Virus record (IMG/VR): IMGVR_UViG_3300029448_000023
Span: 11,406-65,891 of that record
Strand: one strand, 5' to 3'
DNA length: 54,486 bases
Source of the DNA: a virus
Shown piece after piece: positions 32,914 to 41,947 of this stretch (its first letter is position 1; every line of letters starts with the position of its first letter). Position numbers and translations under genes: made by a program. The notes beneath the pieces are model-generated. The model made no database searches and was not told the DNA's origin. It saw only the letters and a program-made list of their open reading frames with translations.

Positions 32914-33091
32914 AGAAAAACCTTATATTCACAAGTCAATATTTAATCTTGTATATTACGGAAAAGGTTTTAATTTTTCAGAAGTATATAGTATGCCTGT
33001 TTATTTAAGAAATTGGTATCTGAATGAACTTCAAGCTACAATGAAAAAAGAATCTGATGAAATTAAAAAGGCTAACAAACAAAGAAGATAG
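32894..33091 (+). CDS. Frameshift extension of the gp26-like gene
   Basis: The +1 frame is open from 32891 to TAG 33089-33091 and encodes about 63 residues: GLSPKEKPYIHKSIFNLVYY, GFNFSEVYSMPVYLRNWYLN and a Lys/Glu-rich end. No ribosome binding site or plausible start precedes it; the first ATG (32993) lies in the middle. The SEVYSMPVYLRNWYLN segment is the kind found fused or adjacent to gp26 in marine T4-like phages. I infer programmed slippage on TTTTTTT, giving a fused product of about 319-320 residues. A sequencing error in the T run is the alternative, in which case the two frames form one normal gene. Confidence 0.7.
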   Translation, partial: FFGLSPKEKPYIHKSIFNLVYYGKGFNFSEVYSMPVYLRNWYLNELQATMKKESDEIKKANKQRR

Positions 33092-33112
33092 TAGAATTTC
33101 TTAAATTTTTGA

Positions 33113-33124
33113 TATTTATAATAG
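33113..33124 (+). promoter_or_regulatory. TATTTATA promoter-like motif
   Basis: TATTTATAATAG at 33113-33124 in the 76-base gap before the tape measure gene, which has a GGGG-type ribosome binding site before ATG 33168. Confidence 0.45.
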
Positions 33125-33167
33125 AACAGAAACGGTTTCAAAATAAATTCAATATTGGGGAAAATAC

Positions 33168-36137
33168 ATGCCATCATCAAGAGAAATCAATAAACAGAAC
33201 GAATCTCTAAACGAACAAAGAGATTTATTGGCAGACATTGAGGATATTTTTGAAGATGTAGTTTCCTCTGCAGAAGATATGACAAAAAATTTAGAGGGTG
33301 TTGCTGATTTGATGAAACAAATATTAAGTGACACTAACGACATACCTGATAATGTAGATGATACCAATAAAAATACCAACAAATTTACTCAATTACTAAA
33401 AAAAGCAAAAGGTAAGACAAAAGACCTAGCTAAAGGGTTATTACAGGCTGGTAAACAAGTAGCAGACACTATGGTATCTGCTTTTGGTGAGATTGGTAGT
33501 ATCCTATCGTCTATATTGAGTCTGAGTTTTGTAGGAGCTATAACAGGATTATTTGGTGCTGTTATAAGTAAGTTCCAATACGATATGAAAGCAGTTGTCA
33601 ATGAGATAGGTGTTGGATTTGAAGTAGCAGGCAACAGAGCAAATGCATCATTCGAGAAACTGGTAGATAGTGCTGAAAGAATAGGTCTATCAGCAAAAGA
33701 CATAGCTCAAAGTTCTTTTGAATTATCAAATAATTTTGGTATGGCATTTTCAGAATCTCTAAATCTTTCTAAAGATATAGCAGATGGAGCTAAAGCATTA
33801 AATGTACAATCTGGAACAATGGCAACCATTGTAGGGCAATTTCAATTAATAGGAGATTTATCAGCTGAACAATCGCATGTATTATCAGAACAAGTAGGAT
33901 TATTAGCAGCACAACACGATGTGGCTCCTCAAGCAGTACTACAAGATATGGCACAATCTACAGAAGATATGGCTTTATTTTCCAAAGGAGGAGTGAAAAA
34001 TTTTGCAAAGACAGCAATAGAAGCAAGAAAATTAGGTATGAGTGTTAAAGATGTTGCCAACTCATTAAAAGGAATGTTGAATTTTGAAGACTCGTTAAAT
34101 AAAGAGTTACAAGCTTCAGTTATGTTAGGTAAAAATATCAATTTAAATGAAGCAAGAAGATTAGCTTTTGCAGGTGATACTGCAGGGGCATTTCAAGCTA
34201 TAGCTGATGAATTAGGTGATGTTGATTTAGGTTCATTAGACCCATTAACTTTACAATCAGTTGCAGACGCAGCAGGTATGTCAACAGAACAATTACTGAA
34301 GATGTCTAAAGGGGCAGATGAAATGGGTGGTGTTGATATGGGTGAAGAAGCATTATCGGCACAAGACAGAGCAGCACTACAAGCATCAAAAACAATGTCA
34401 AACATGGAAAAAATATTAGCAAAAATGAATAGAACATTAATTAAATTAGCTGACTTATTTGGTGACGATATAATAGGTGCACTTGAAAAAGTTGCAAACT
34501 TTATAGAAAAGATACTTACACCTGAAGGTTTTCAAGAATATATGGATAAACTTAAAGCAGCATTTACAAATTTTGATTGGGTGGGATTAGGTAAGAAAAT
34601 AGGTCAAATGTTACTTGATGGTATAGCATTTATTTTAGTGAATGGAACTAAATTACTTTTTGGTATGGGAAAAGCATTAGGTGACTCACTTGTTGGAGGA
34701 ATGTTGAAAGGAATTGGTGTTATGAAAATAGCTATGCCAAAAACATTTGCTAAAATAGCCACTAAACTATCAAATATATTTAAAGGTATAAGAATTTCTT
34801 GGTTAAAAAATGTGGTTAAACCTATAATGAATGCAACCAGACCATTTCGTAAATTTTTTAAAGAAATAAAAGGTAGTAAAGGATTTGCAGCTCTATCAAA
34901 AGCAGCTAAAGGATTTGCAAAGGCAATAAAATTTATAACTAAACCAATAACCGGGTTATTGAAACCATTCACTTCAGTATTTAAAGTAGCATCTAAACTT
35001 TTCAAACCTATTGTAAGTCTTGTTAAAGTTTTTGGTAAATTAGGCTTAAGAGGTATACCAATTTTAGGACAAATATTATCATTAATTGACGGATTATTTG
35101 GTGGTTTTAATAATGTAGATAAGAGTCTTACAGGTGTGACAGGTACATTTAAAAATATGTATCGATTTGTTAGTGGTTTTGTTATAGGAGTAATTGAAGG
35201 AGTTGTTACAGCATTTACTGGTCTTTTTGATATGATATTTGGAACTGATTTAACTTCATGGTTTAAAGATGCATTTCAATTTATACGAGATGGATTCAAC
35301 ACGGTTACAGATGCTATCGTTGATTTCTTTGCTGATATACCAGGTTCGATTGCAAATATTTTTTCAGGTTTAGGACAACTGATATTAGATTCTATAGAGG
35401 GTATTGGAAGTATAGGTAAGACGATATTAGACTTAGTTGTAGGAGGGTTATCAGGACTTGGTGAAGCTTTAATGGGTGCAGTTAGTATTGGTGCTGAATT
35501 TTTTGTAGATTTATTTAGTGGTGCAATAGAAGGTGTGAAAAAAGTACCGCAAATGATTGCAAATGCATTTTTAGGTATTGGTAGTTTAGTAGCAGGTGCA
35601 GTTTCAGGAGCATTTGATTCTATTGGTGCTATGTTTTCTTCTATTGGAGAATCATTAATGAATTTATTACCAGATATTGATTTTGGAGAATTTGCAGGAG
35701 ATTTTGCACAAAGTATAAAAAATGCTCTTTCTACCGTAACAGATTTTATTAAAAAACCATTTAATTTAATTATTAGAACATTCAATAGAATAAAAAATGC
35801 TATTTCTGATAAAGTATTGTTTAAAGGATATACTTTAATGAAAAAAGGTTTCATAGTGGATAATTCAGTATTTGGAACTATCCCTCCTTTTAATATTGGT
35901 ATACCAAAAATTAAAACACCATCATTGATGGGTGATGTACCTCAGTTAGAAACTGGTGGTACAATAACAAGAACAGGTATAGCACAAGTTGATAAAGGTG
36001 AGATTGTTTCAGGTGTTCGAGGTCAAGCATTGAAACCTGTAGCAGAAGAAGTAGGAAAATTAAAACAAGATATAGCAGAAACTAATAGATTATTAATGAG
36101 AATACTAAATGATGGTATTCCAGTAGTGAAGGCATAA
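33168..36137 (+). CDS. Tail tape measure protein
   Basis: 989 residues. A helical N-terminal part precedes several hydrophobic stretches (SILSSILSLSFVGAITGLFGAVI, IGQMLLDGIAFILVNGTKLLFGMG, and a long glycine-rich membrane-like zone ~680-830). Amphipathic helices lie between, as usual for tape measure proteins. The C-terminus (LETGGTITRTGIAQVDKGEIVSG) resembles tape measure ends of marine phages. It lies directly after the frameshifted chaperone-like gene. T4 gp29 has 590 residues, so by the usual ~0.15 nm per residue the tail would be longer, near 150 nm; this figure is an estimate. Confidence 0.88.
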   Translation: MPSSREINKQNESLNEQRDLLADIEDIFEDVVSSAEDMTKNLEGVADLMKQILSDTNDIPDNVDDTNKNTNKFTQLLKKAKGKTKDLAKGLLQAGKQVADTMVSAFGEIGSILSSILSLSFVGAITGLFGAVISKFQYDMKAVVNEIGVGFEVAGNRANASFEKLVDSAERIGLSAKDIAQSSFELSNNFGMAFSESLNLSKDIADGAKALNVQSGTMATIVGQFQLIGDLSAEQSHVLSEQVGLLAAQHDVAPQAVLQDMAQSTEDMALFSKGGVKNFAKTAIEARKLGMSVKDVANSLKGMLNFEDSLNKELQASVMLGKNINLNEARRLAFAGDTAGAFQAIADELGDVDLGSLDPLTLQSVADAAGMSTEQLLKMSKGADEMGGVDMGEEALSAQDRAALQASKTMSNMEKILAKMNRTLIKLADLFGDDIIGALEKVANFIEKILTPEGFQEYMDKLKAAFTNFDWVGLGKKIGQMLLDGIAFILVNGTKLLFGMGKALGDSLVGGMLKGIGVMKIAMPKTFAKIATKLSNIFKGIRISWLKNVVKPIMNATRPFRKFFKEIKGSKGFAALSKAAKGFAKAIKFITKPITGLLKPFTSVFKVASKLFKPIVSLVKVFGKLGLRGIPILGQILSLIDGLFGGFNNVDKSLTGVTGTFKNMYRFVSGFVIGVIEGVVTAFTGLFDMIFGTDLTSWFKDAFQFIRDGFNTVTDAIVDFFADIPGSIANIFSGLGQLILDSIEGIGSIGKTILDLVVGGLSGLGEALMGAVSIGAEFFVDLFSGAIEGVKKVPQMIANAFLGIGSLVAGAVSGAFDSIGAMFSSIGESLMNLLPDIDFGEFAGDFAQSIKNALSTVTDFIKKPFNLIIRTFNRIKNAISDKVLFKGYTLMKKGFIVDNSVFGTIPPFNIGIPKIKTPSLMGDVPQLETGGTITRTGIAQVDKGEIVSGVRGQALKPVAEEVGKLKQDIAETNRLLMRILNDGIPVVKA

Positions 36138-36141
36138 TATT

Positions 36142-38406
36142 ATGGCAGGCTTAAATAATTTAAATTCAATATTTAGTGACTTAGTTGATGCCGGTACAAC
36201 ACAAGGTGTCAATTACATTGAAAACATTCATGCAAATGGTTTCACCGTAAATACAGAAGGTACAGACTTTTTAGGAATTGAAGGCTCGACATATAATAAT
36301 CCAAGTGAATATGGATACAATAACCATATTGTCAATGCAATATTAGATGTCGAGGGGAGTGGATTTGTTCCACAACTACAGCCAGGTGATGATACATTAT
36401 TTGTAGGAGCATCAGGTACAAATTATAGTAATCCAGGATTAAATTTGGGCACATTTTATATTGATGATTATGCAAATGGACCGTCACCTAGTTTTATAAA
36501 CTTTACAAAAAATAGGCAAGAAAAAGACCTTTCAGAATACATTGGTGTAGAAGGTGATTCTTTTAATCATCCAGACCCAACTGAACAAATTATTATTGAA
36601 GATGACCATTGGGGAGATGAATTTGGCCATAAATTCACACCTAATCGTAAACATTTAGACCCAACTGAATTTAAAGGAGCATCAGGTACGAGTTATAGTA
36701 ATCCAGGTGAATTAGTTGGATTACATTATTATGAAGTTTATGATGATGCAGGGCTCGGTGTTACTGCAATTGATGATATTCATGCAACAGGTTTTACAAA
36801 ATTAAGAAAACATAAAGATTTATCAGAATTTTTAATGGTTGGTGATGGTACGATAAACACTGGTAATGATAATATTGATAACGGGACATTGTTTAGACAA
36901 TTTGGAGGTCAGACCTTTGATTTTGGTGGTGAACAAAAAAATAAATATCTAAGTAACCCAGGTAATACTTTTAGAACAAAAGATACAATTGACCCTGATA
37001 AAGTATCATTAATTCAACAAGGTGGTTTAAGAAGTAATTTAATTAATGGTGTAGATGTTTCGGGTATTACATTAGAAGATATTTACAACGACCATATTAA
37101 TGATTTAATAGATTTTAAAAATGTAAAAAGTAAAGTTGATGGTCGTTTAGATATGAGACACGGTAATGGTAAAGTATCATCACAAGGGTTTTTGCCTTTA
37201 GCATTCGATAGAGGTGAAGAACCTTATGTTATTAGAGGTATAGGTGATTCAAAAAATGTAATAGACCAATCTTTAGATGATATAGAAAGAGTTGGTAAGT
37301 ATTTATTCGATAGTCAAGATGGTATCAAGTTTATTGCAGCTCAAAATGTAGTTGGGTATTTAGCAAACGCATGGCACAGAAATATAAAACACGGGACAGA
37401 TGAACGATATGGATTTTTTGGTGCAAGTGTTGGTAAACAACAATTTCAATACACATATAATCCACTATCAGCATTTTCTTCAACAACACCTTTTATAAAA
37501 GTTAGAATGAATCGTTCTGTTTTATTTGATGAAGATAAATATACAGAATCATCAGACCCTATTTTTGGATTACCTGATTTGACACCCAATAAAAATAGTA
37601 AAGTAGAGGGTATCACAAAACAAAAATTGACTGCAGATGGAGATAAACACACTACATTAGGTGGTTCTATTCTATATAATGTCAATCAATCAATAGATGG
37701 GACAACGGTAAACAATCAAGGTATACCTGGAGATTTTCATACTTTAGCACCTATAGATGAAGAAGAGCAAGTTATAATAAACAAAAGAGGTAATAAAGAT
37801 TCATTATCCACAATAGAAGAAGGTTATCCATTTTATTTCAAAGATATGCGAAACGATAAAATTTTAATGTTCAGAGGATACATTAAAGACTTATCTGAAA
37901 ACATAGCTCCTGCTTATTCAACAGAACAATATGTTGGAAGAAGTGAACCAGTTGTTGCATATCAAAGCACAACCAGAACATTAAATTTTTCATTAGATTT
38001 ATATGCTAATAATCCAGATGAGTTTAAAAGTATTTATCAAAAACTTGACTATTTAACAAGTTTATGTTACCCTGAATATTTTAATGATTCTTCAACAGAA
38101 GGTTATACATTAACAAGACCTAAACCACCTCTTTGTAGAATGAGATTAGCTGATTTATACGGTGGAGCTTCAAAAGCACAAAATGATAATGCGGCATTAA
38201 AACACGGCTTATTAGGATTTTTAAATACTCTAAATTATTCTTTTAATGAAGAAGGTACTTGGAATTATTTTGAAGAGGGTACACGAGCACCTAAATACAT
38301 TACAGCAACTATAGGATTTACGGTAATTCACGATAAGACACCAGATATTAATACAAGATTTTATGGTGTTAATTACGATAAAGTAAAAACAGAAGCGGGA
38401 GTTTAA
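36142..38406 (+). CDS. Baseplate tube-initiator-like protein with repeated N-terminal modules
   Basis: 754 residues. The C-terminal ~200 residues (FRGYIKDLSENIAPAYSTEQYVGRSEPVVAYQSTTRTLNFSLDLYA, LCRMRLADLYG, TATIGFTVIHDKTPDINTRFYG) have the pattern of baseplate proteins that cap or start the tail tube (gp48/gp54 or gpU-like). The N-terminal ~260 residues consist of repeated units (V/G)GASGT-x-YSNPG and GVEGDSFNHPD alternating with IHATGFTKLR-type segments. Two units are nearly identical at the DNA level (36406-36437 and 36676-36707). The repeats are unusual for this family. The start lies 4 bases after the tape measure stop. Confidence 0.7.
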   Translation: MAGLNNLNSIFSDLVDAGTTQGVNYIENIHANGFTVNTEGTDFLGIEGSTYNNPSEYGYNNHIVNAILDVEGSGFVPQLQPGDDTLFVGASGTNYSNPGLNLGTFYIDDYANGPSPSFINFTKNRQEKDLSEYIGVEGDSFNHPDPTEQIIIEDDHWGDEFGHKFTPNRKHLDPTEFKGASGTSYSNPGELVGLHYYEVYDDAGLGVTAIDDIHATGFTKLRKHKDLSEFLMVGDGTINTGNDNIDNGTLFRQFGGQTFDFGGEQKNKYLSNPGNTFRTKDTIDPDKVSLIQQGGLRSNLINGVDVSGITLEDIYNDHINDLIDFKNVKSKVDGRLDMRHGNGKVSSQGFLPLAFDRGEEPYVIRGIGDSKNVIDQSLDDIERVGKYLFDSQDGIKFIAAQNVVGYLANAWHRNIKHGTDERYGFFGASVGKQQFQYTYNPLSAFSSTTPFIKVRMNRSVLFDEDKYTESSDPIFGLPDLTPNKNSKVEGITKQKLTADGDKHTTLGGSILYNVNQSIDGTTVNNQGIPGDFHTLAPIDEEEQVIINKRGNKDSLSTIEEGYPFYFKDMRNDKILMFRGYIKDLSENIAPAYSTEQYVGRSEPVVAYQSTTRTLNFSLDLYANNPDEFKSIYQKLDYLTSLCYPEYFNDSSTEGYTLTRPKPPLCRMRLADLYGGASKAQNDNAALKHGLLGFLNTLNYSFNEEGTWNYFEEGTRAPKYITATIGFTVIHDKTPDINTRFYGVNYDKVKTEAGV

Positions 38407-38407
38407 A

Positions 38408-38677
38408 ATGAGTAGATATGGCAACACTAAATTACAAGTAAAAAAAAATAAATCATACTACAAAACTACTATTTTTAGTAAAATACCCAAATCTGATAGT
38501 GACATCTATGTAATAACACAATTTGGAGATAGATTAGATTTATTAGCTCATCAGTTTTATGGTGATGTATCACTTTGGTGGTATATTGCAAGAGCTAATG
38601 ATTTAAACACAATGATAGTTTCAGAAAATATTCAATTACGAATACCAGGTTCCACACAATACGCAAAAGGTAGATAA
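38408..38677 (+). CDS. Baseplate wedge protein with LysM-like fold (gp53-like)
   Basis: 89 residues. DRLDLLAHQFYGDVSLWWYIARANDLNTMIVSENIQLRIP is the LysM-like pattern of small baseplate proteins such as T4 gp53 and phage gpX: a helix with (L/I)A--FYGD--LWW-IA--N and a closing L-IP. The gene sits between two large baseplate genes; its stop is followed at once by the next ATG. Confidence 0.8.
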   Translation: MSRYGNTKLQVKKNKSYYKTTIFSKIPKSDSDIYVITQFGDRLDLLAHQFYGDVSLWWYIARANDLNTMIVSENIQLRIPGSTQYAKGR

Positions 38678-41600
38678 ATGGCAAAAATAGCATCAAGAAT
38701 TTTTAATGATAGTCTTTCCATTGACCCAGATGTAAAGAAAAGATTAGAGGAAATACAAGATTTATCAGGTGGTATTTTTGATTCAGTTAATGCAACAGAC
38801 GCACAATTAAATAAAGATAAACATAACTTTGGTGGAGCAGGTTATTTGTCAGGTAAAATACCATTTGTCAGAATGTGGACTGCAGTAAGAGTGTCAACAG
38901 AAACTGATACCGTAACAGAGGTTCCTGTTGATGAGAATATTTCAAACTATAATTTTGATTTTGTAAATAACTCTTATGAATTTCCACAAGTTGTAGAACC
39001 AAGTCAATATAGTGGAGCAGTAATTAAAGAGACTAAGTTGGAAAAATATCCTAAAGATACATTTAAAATTTATCAACTAGGAATGAATAAATCAGGAGAA
39101 AGAAACATATTAGGGTCAACATCTACTAATGACACTACAGCATTAGGAGAAACAATATTACCATCTCAAAAAAACAATTATACAGATTCATCTTACACAG
39201 GTAATAGAAAAAATTTACAACCACCGGCTGGTATAACAGCTCTTACTTCAACAACACAAAATTCTTCAGGTCCTGTAGCTGGTATTTTATCAACAACAAT
39301 AAATTTTACCGTTTATGATTATGAAGAATTTGATTCAATTTATAGTAGATATTTTATGAGACCGGCAGCTAAAGTTTTTGTTGATTTTGGATATAGTGAT
39401 GATAAATCATTTAAATTATATGACCCTCAAGAATACATTGCAGACCCAAAAACATTTAATGAAAACATATATGGGAAAGTAGAATATGATGGTGATGGAA
39501 ATAAAACAATATCAAAGGGCCAATTACAACAATCAAATTACGGAATGAATTTTATTCAAGGACAAGTAGTAAGTTTTACTTCAGATTTAGACCCCACGAC
39601 TGGAGCATATAAATGTAGTGTTAAAATATCTTCTAAGGCAACACAAATTATTGATGTAGATATAAATGAAGATATAATTGGAAATATTAAAAAAAATCTA
39701 TTATCAAATATTGAGTTTAAAATTCTAAACTTAGCTCAAAAAACTTTATTTCCAGAGTATAGTAAAACTTTAATACCAGAAGACTTAGATGAACAGAACA
39801 TAGATGATTATAAAGCTTTTACTAATTTACTTGGTTCAGAAATATTATCTGATGGTACTAAATACCCAAACACACCTACAGACTTAGCAATTCAATTAGG
39901 TATATATTGGAAGGGTAGTTTTGCAAAAGATGAGGATGATGAGACAAAAAAAATACCAAAGACTGGAGAGGATGCCATATACTTATCCTATGGTTTTATT
40001 GAAGATGTATTATTAAATGGTGAGTTGGCAAAGTATCCTAAAGCTGCCGAACAATTCAATGATGGTGATGCTATAGAATTTGATAGTAGTAGGAGTTATA
40101 CACGATATTCTTCAACATTAATGGAAAGACAACAATTTTTAAAATCAACCACAAAACTCCCATTCTTGTTTCCGGTGAGATGGAACAACACATACAATAC
40201 GAGAAAGGGAAAAGTACCTGACCCACTTGCAAATTGGGAAGGAAATGGTAGATATAATAATGATATAAAATACGAAAGAATACCAATCCGTGAAGTATTT
40301 ATAAAGTTAGCTGTTTTTAAACGAGCAATAAATTCTGCAGATTCAGTATCTGAAATATTTAATTATATGTTTAAGGCCCTGGCAGAATCTACTGGTTACA
40401 TATGGAATTGGGGTATTGATACAGCTGACATGGTTGGTGATAGAATAGGTGTAGTTGATAGAAACTATATTGCAAAAGAAATACTTACTAATGATACATT
40501 GAAAACCCAAACTAATGGAGAAGAATTTTTTAATGATATGTTTCGTTTTGAACCATTTTCTCCAAACACGATAGTAAAATCAATGACATTTGGTTTGTCA
40601 CCGGGTGATGGTAGTGCCATATCATCAAAATTAGCATTACAAAGTTTAGGTTCAGCAGGTAGAAATGTATTTGCATCATCAGAAATAATAGACCAGACAC
40701 AAGTTCATATGAAAATAGAGGACATACCACCAGGTGAAACTACATATCAAGCTAAATATAGTGTAGAGTTTTATCCACCATCTCAAGGTGGTTCTGATTT
40801 AGAAAAGATTTTTAGTGCATTTGAAAGTCAAGACGAATTGACAAAAACAGACTCAACTTTTTTGTCCTCTCAAAACATATATGGAGGGGATTTTGGGGAT
40901 TTTTCGATACCAGCAGCTGCAACTCAACATTACAAGGACGCCACACAAGATTTAATAGATAAAAAAGGTGATACAGGAGATATTGAACCTTCTTCAAAAC
41001 CAACTATTGAATATAAAAAACATAAAGCAGTTTTAGAAAATCAGAATTATGAATTTTGTGATAATGTATATGATTATTTTACAAAACGACATTTAGCATT
41101 TACATTGAAATCAAAACCAACAATTCTACCAATGAAATTGAATTTAAAAATACATGGTTTTACGGGCTTACAACCTAGTGATAAATTTAAAATAAATCAT
41201 ATTCCATCAAGATATGCAAATTTTGTATTTTTTCAAATTATGAGAATTACACATACTATATCACCTGGTGTGTTTAATACCGAGTTGGATTGTGTACCAC
41301 GAATGAGAGATGATGTTAAAGAACAATTAGTAATTAACAATGAAAAAAAATCTGTATTGGCTCCATCGTATTTAAAAGACGCTCACAAGTGTAAGGGAGT
41401 GGAAGCAGTTTTACCTTTTTTAAGTTATATGAAACCTGACATAGGTATGATGAATAAATTTATTAGTAAAGAAAACCAACTCAAAAATGACTGGTTCTAT
41501 GGTCGAAGAATTCATAAGGTAGATGCTGTGTATAAAGTAAGAACATTACCAACTGGTGTAGGGAAAAGTAAATATGTTAGAGGATTTTTACCTAAAACAT

Positions 41601-41902
41601 TCGATGTACCTGATTTAGGTGATGAAGGAAAATCAGACTCAGAATTATATGAACTTAACCTCCGTAGGGTTGTTGAAGGTATTCGACAAAGTGGACAAGT
41701 AGAAGGATTAGATTATAAAAAAGTTACAGCTGATAATATAGAAGGTTACAAAACACGCTATACTTTTGAAGGTGATACTGAATATTATGTAATTGTTTCA
41801 GACAGCAGATTCTTTATAGCACCTACAAGTTATTGTAAAGAAGGGCCTATTATAAATTTATTTTTATACTCCAATTTTCCTGAAACATTGGAAGACGCAT
41901 AA
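38678..41902 (+). CDS. Large baseplate hub protein
   Basis: 1074 residues, the largest tail protein here after the tape measure. The N-terminal part has a membrane-free beta/alpha composition. A segment ILSTTINFTVYDYEEFDSIYSRYFMRPAAKVFVDFGYSDDK (~205-245) and a C-terminal MKLNLKIHGFTGLQPSDKFKINHIPSRY...VFFQIMRITHTISPGVFNTELDCVPRMR (~825-885) are typical of hub proteins with a gp27-like beta-barrel fold in marine T4-like phages. The last ~170 residues are extra and of unknown fold. Assignment to gp27 is by pattern and position. Confidence 0.7.
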   Translation: MAKIASRIFNDSLSIDPDVKKRLEEIQDLSGGIFDSVNATDAQLNKDKHNFGGAGYLSGKIPFVRMWTAVRVSTETDTVTEVPVDENISNYNFDFVNNSYEFPQVVEPSQYSGAVIKETKLEKYPKDTFKIYQLGMNKSGERNILGSTSTNDTTALGETILPSQKNNYTDSSYTGNRKNLQPPAGITALTSTTQNSSGPVAGILSTTINFTVYDYEEFDSIYSRYFMRPAAKVFVDFGYSDDKSFKLYDPQEYIADPKTFNENIYGKVEYDGDGNKTISKGQLQQSNYGMNFIQGQVVSFTSDLDPTTGAYKCSVKISSKATQIIDVDINEDIIGNIKKNLLSNIEFKILNLAQKTLFPEYSKTLIPEDLDEQNIDDYKAFTNLLGSEILSDGTKYPNTPTDLAIQLGIYWKGSFAKDEDDETKKIPKTGEDAIYLSYGFIEDVLLNGELAKYPKAAEQFNDGDAIEFDSSRSYTRYSSTLMERQQFLKSTTKLPFLFPVRWNNTYNTRKGKVPDPLANWEGNGRYNNDIKYERIPIREVFIKLAVFKRAINSADSVSEIFNYMFKALAESTGYIWNWGIDTADMVGDRIGVVDRNYIAKEILTNDTLKTQTNGEEFFNDMFRFEPFSPNTIVKSMTFGLSPGDGSAISSKLALQSLGSAGRNVFASSEIIDQTQVHMKIEDIPPGETTYQAKYSVEFYPPSQGGSDLEKIFSAFESQDELTKTDSTFLSSQNIYGGDFGDFSIPAAATQHYKDATQDLIDKKGDTGDIEPSSKPTIEYKKHKAVLENQNYEFCDNVYDYFTKRHLAFTLKSKPTILPMKLNLKIHGFTGLQPSDKFKINHIPSRYANFVFFQIMRITHTISPGVFNTELDCVPRMRDDVKEQLVINNEKKSVLAPSYLKDAHKCKGVEAVLPFLSYMKPDIGMMNKFISKENQLKNDWFYGRRIHKVDAVYKVRTLPTGVGKSKYVRGFLPKTFDVPDLGDEGKSDSELYELNLRRVVEGIRQSGQVEGLDYKKVTADNIEGYKTRYTFEGDTEYYVIVSDSRFFIAPTSYCKEGPIINLFLYSNFPETLEDA

Positions 41903-41939
41903 AAAAAAGCTTGTTTTATTCAGCAAAATGTTATATATT
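41903..41939 (+). promoter_or_regulatory. Sigma70-like promoter with AAAAAAGCTTGT element
   Basis: TTGTTT (41911-41916), 17-base spacer, TATATT (41934-41939), preceded by AAAAAAAAGC. The expected start site (~41946) nearly coincides with ATG 41948, so the mRNA may be leaderless. It separates the late tail genes from the replication genes. Confidence 0.65.
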
Positions 41940-41947
41940 GTAGTACG

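Noticed and set aside
33389-35854. Several minus-strand ORFs of 70-190 residues opposite the tape measure gene.
   Set aside because: They mirror the low stop-codon density opposite this gene, have no ribosome binding sites and no recognisable domains; all convincing genes are on the + strand.
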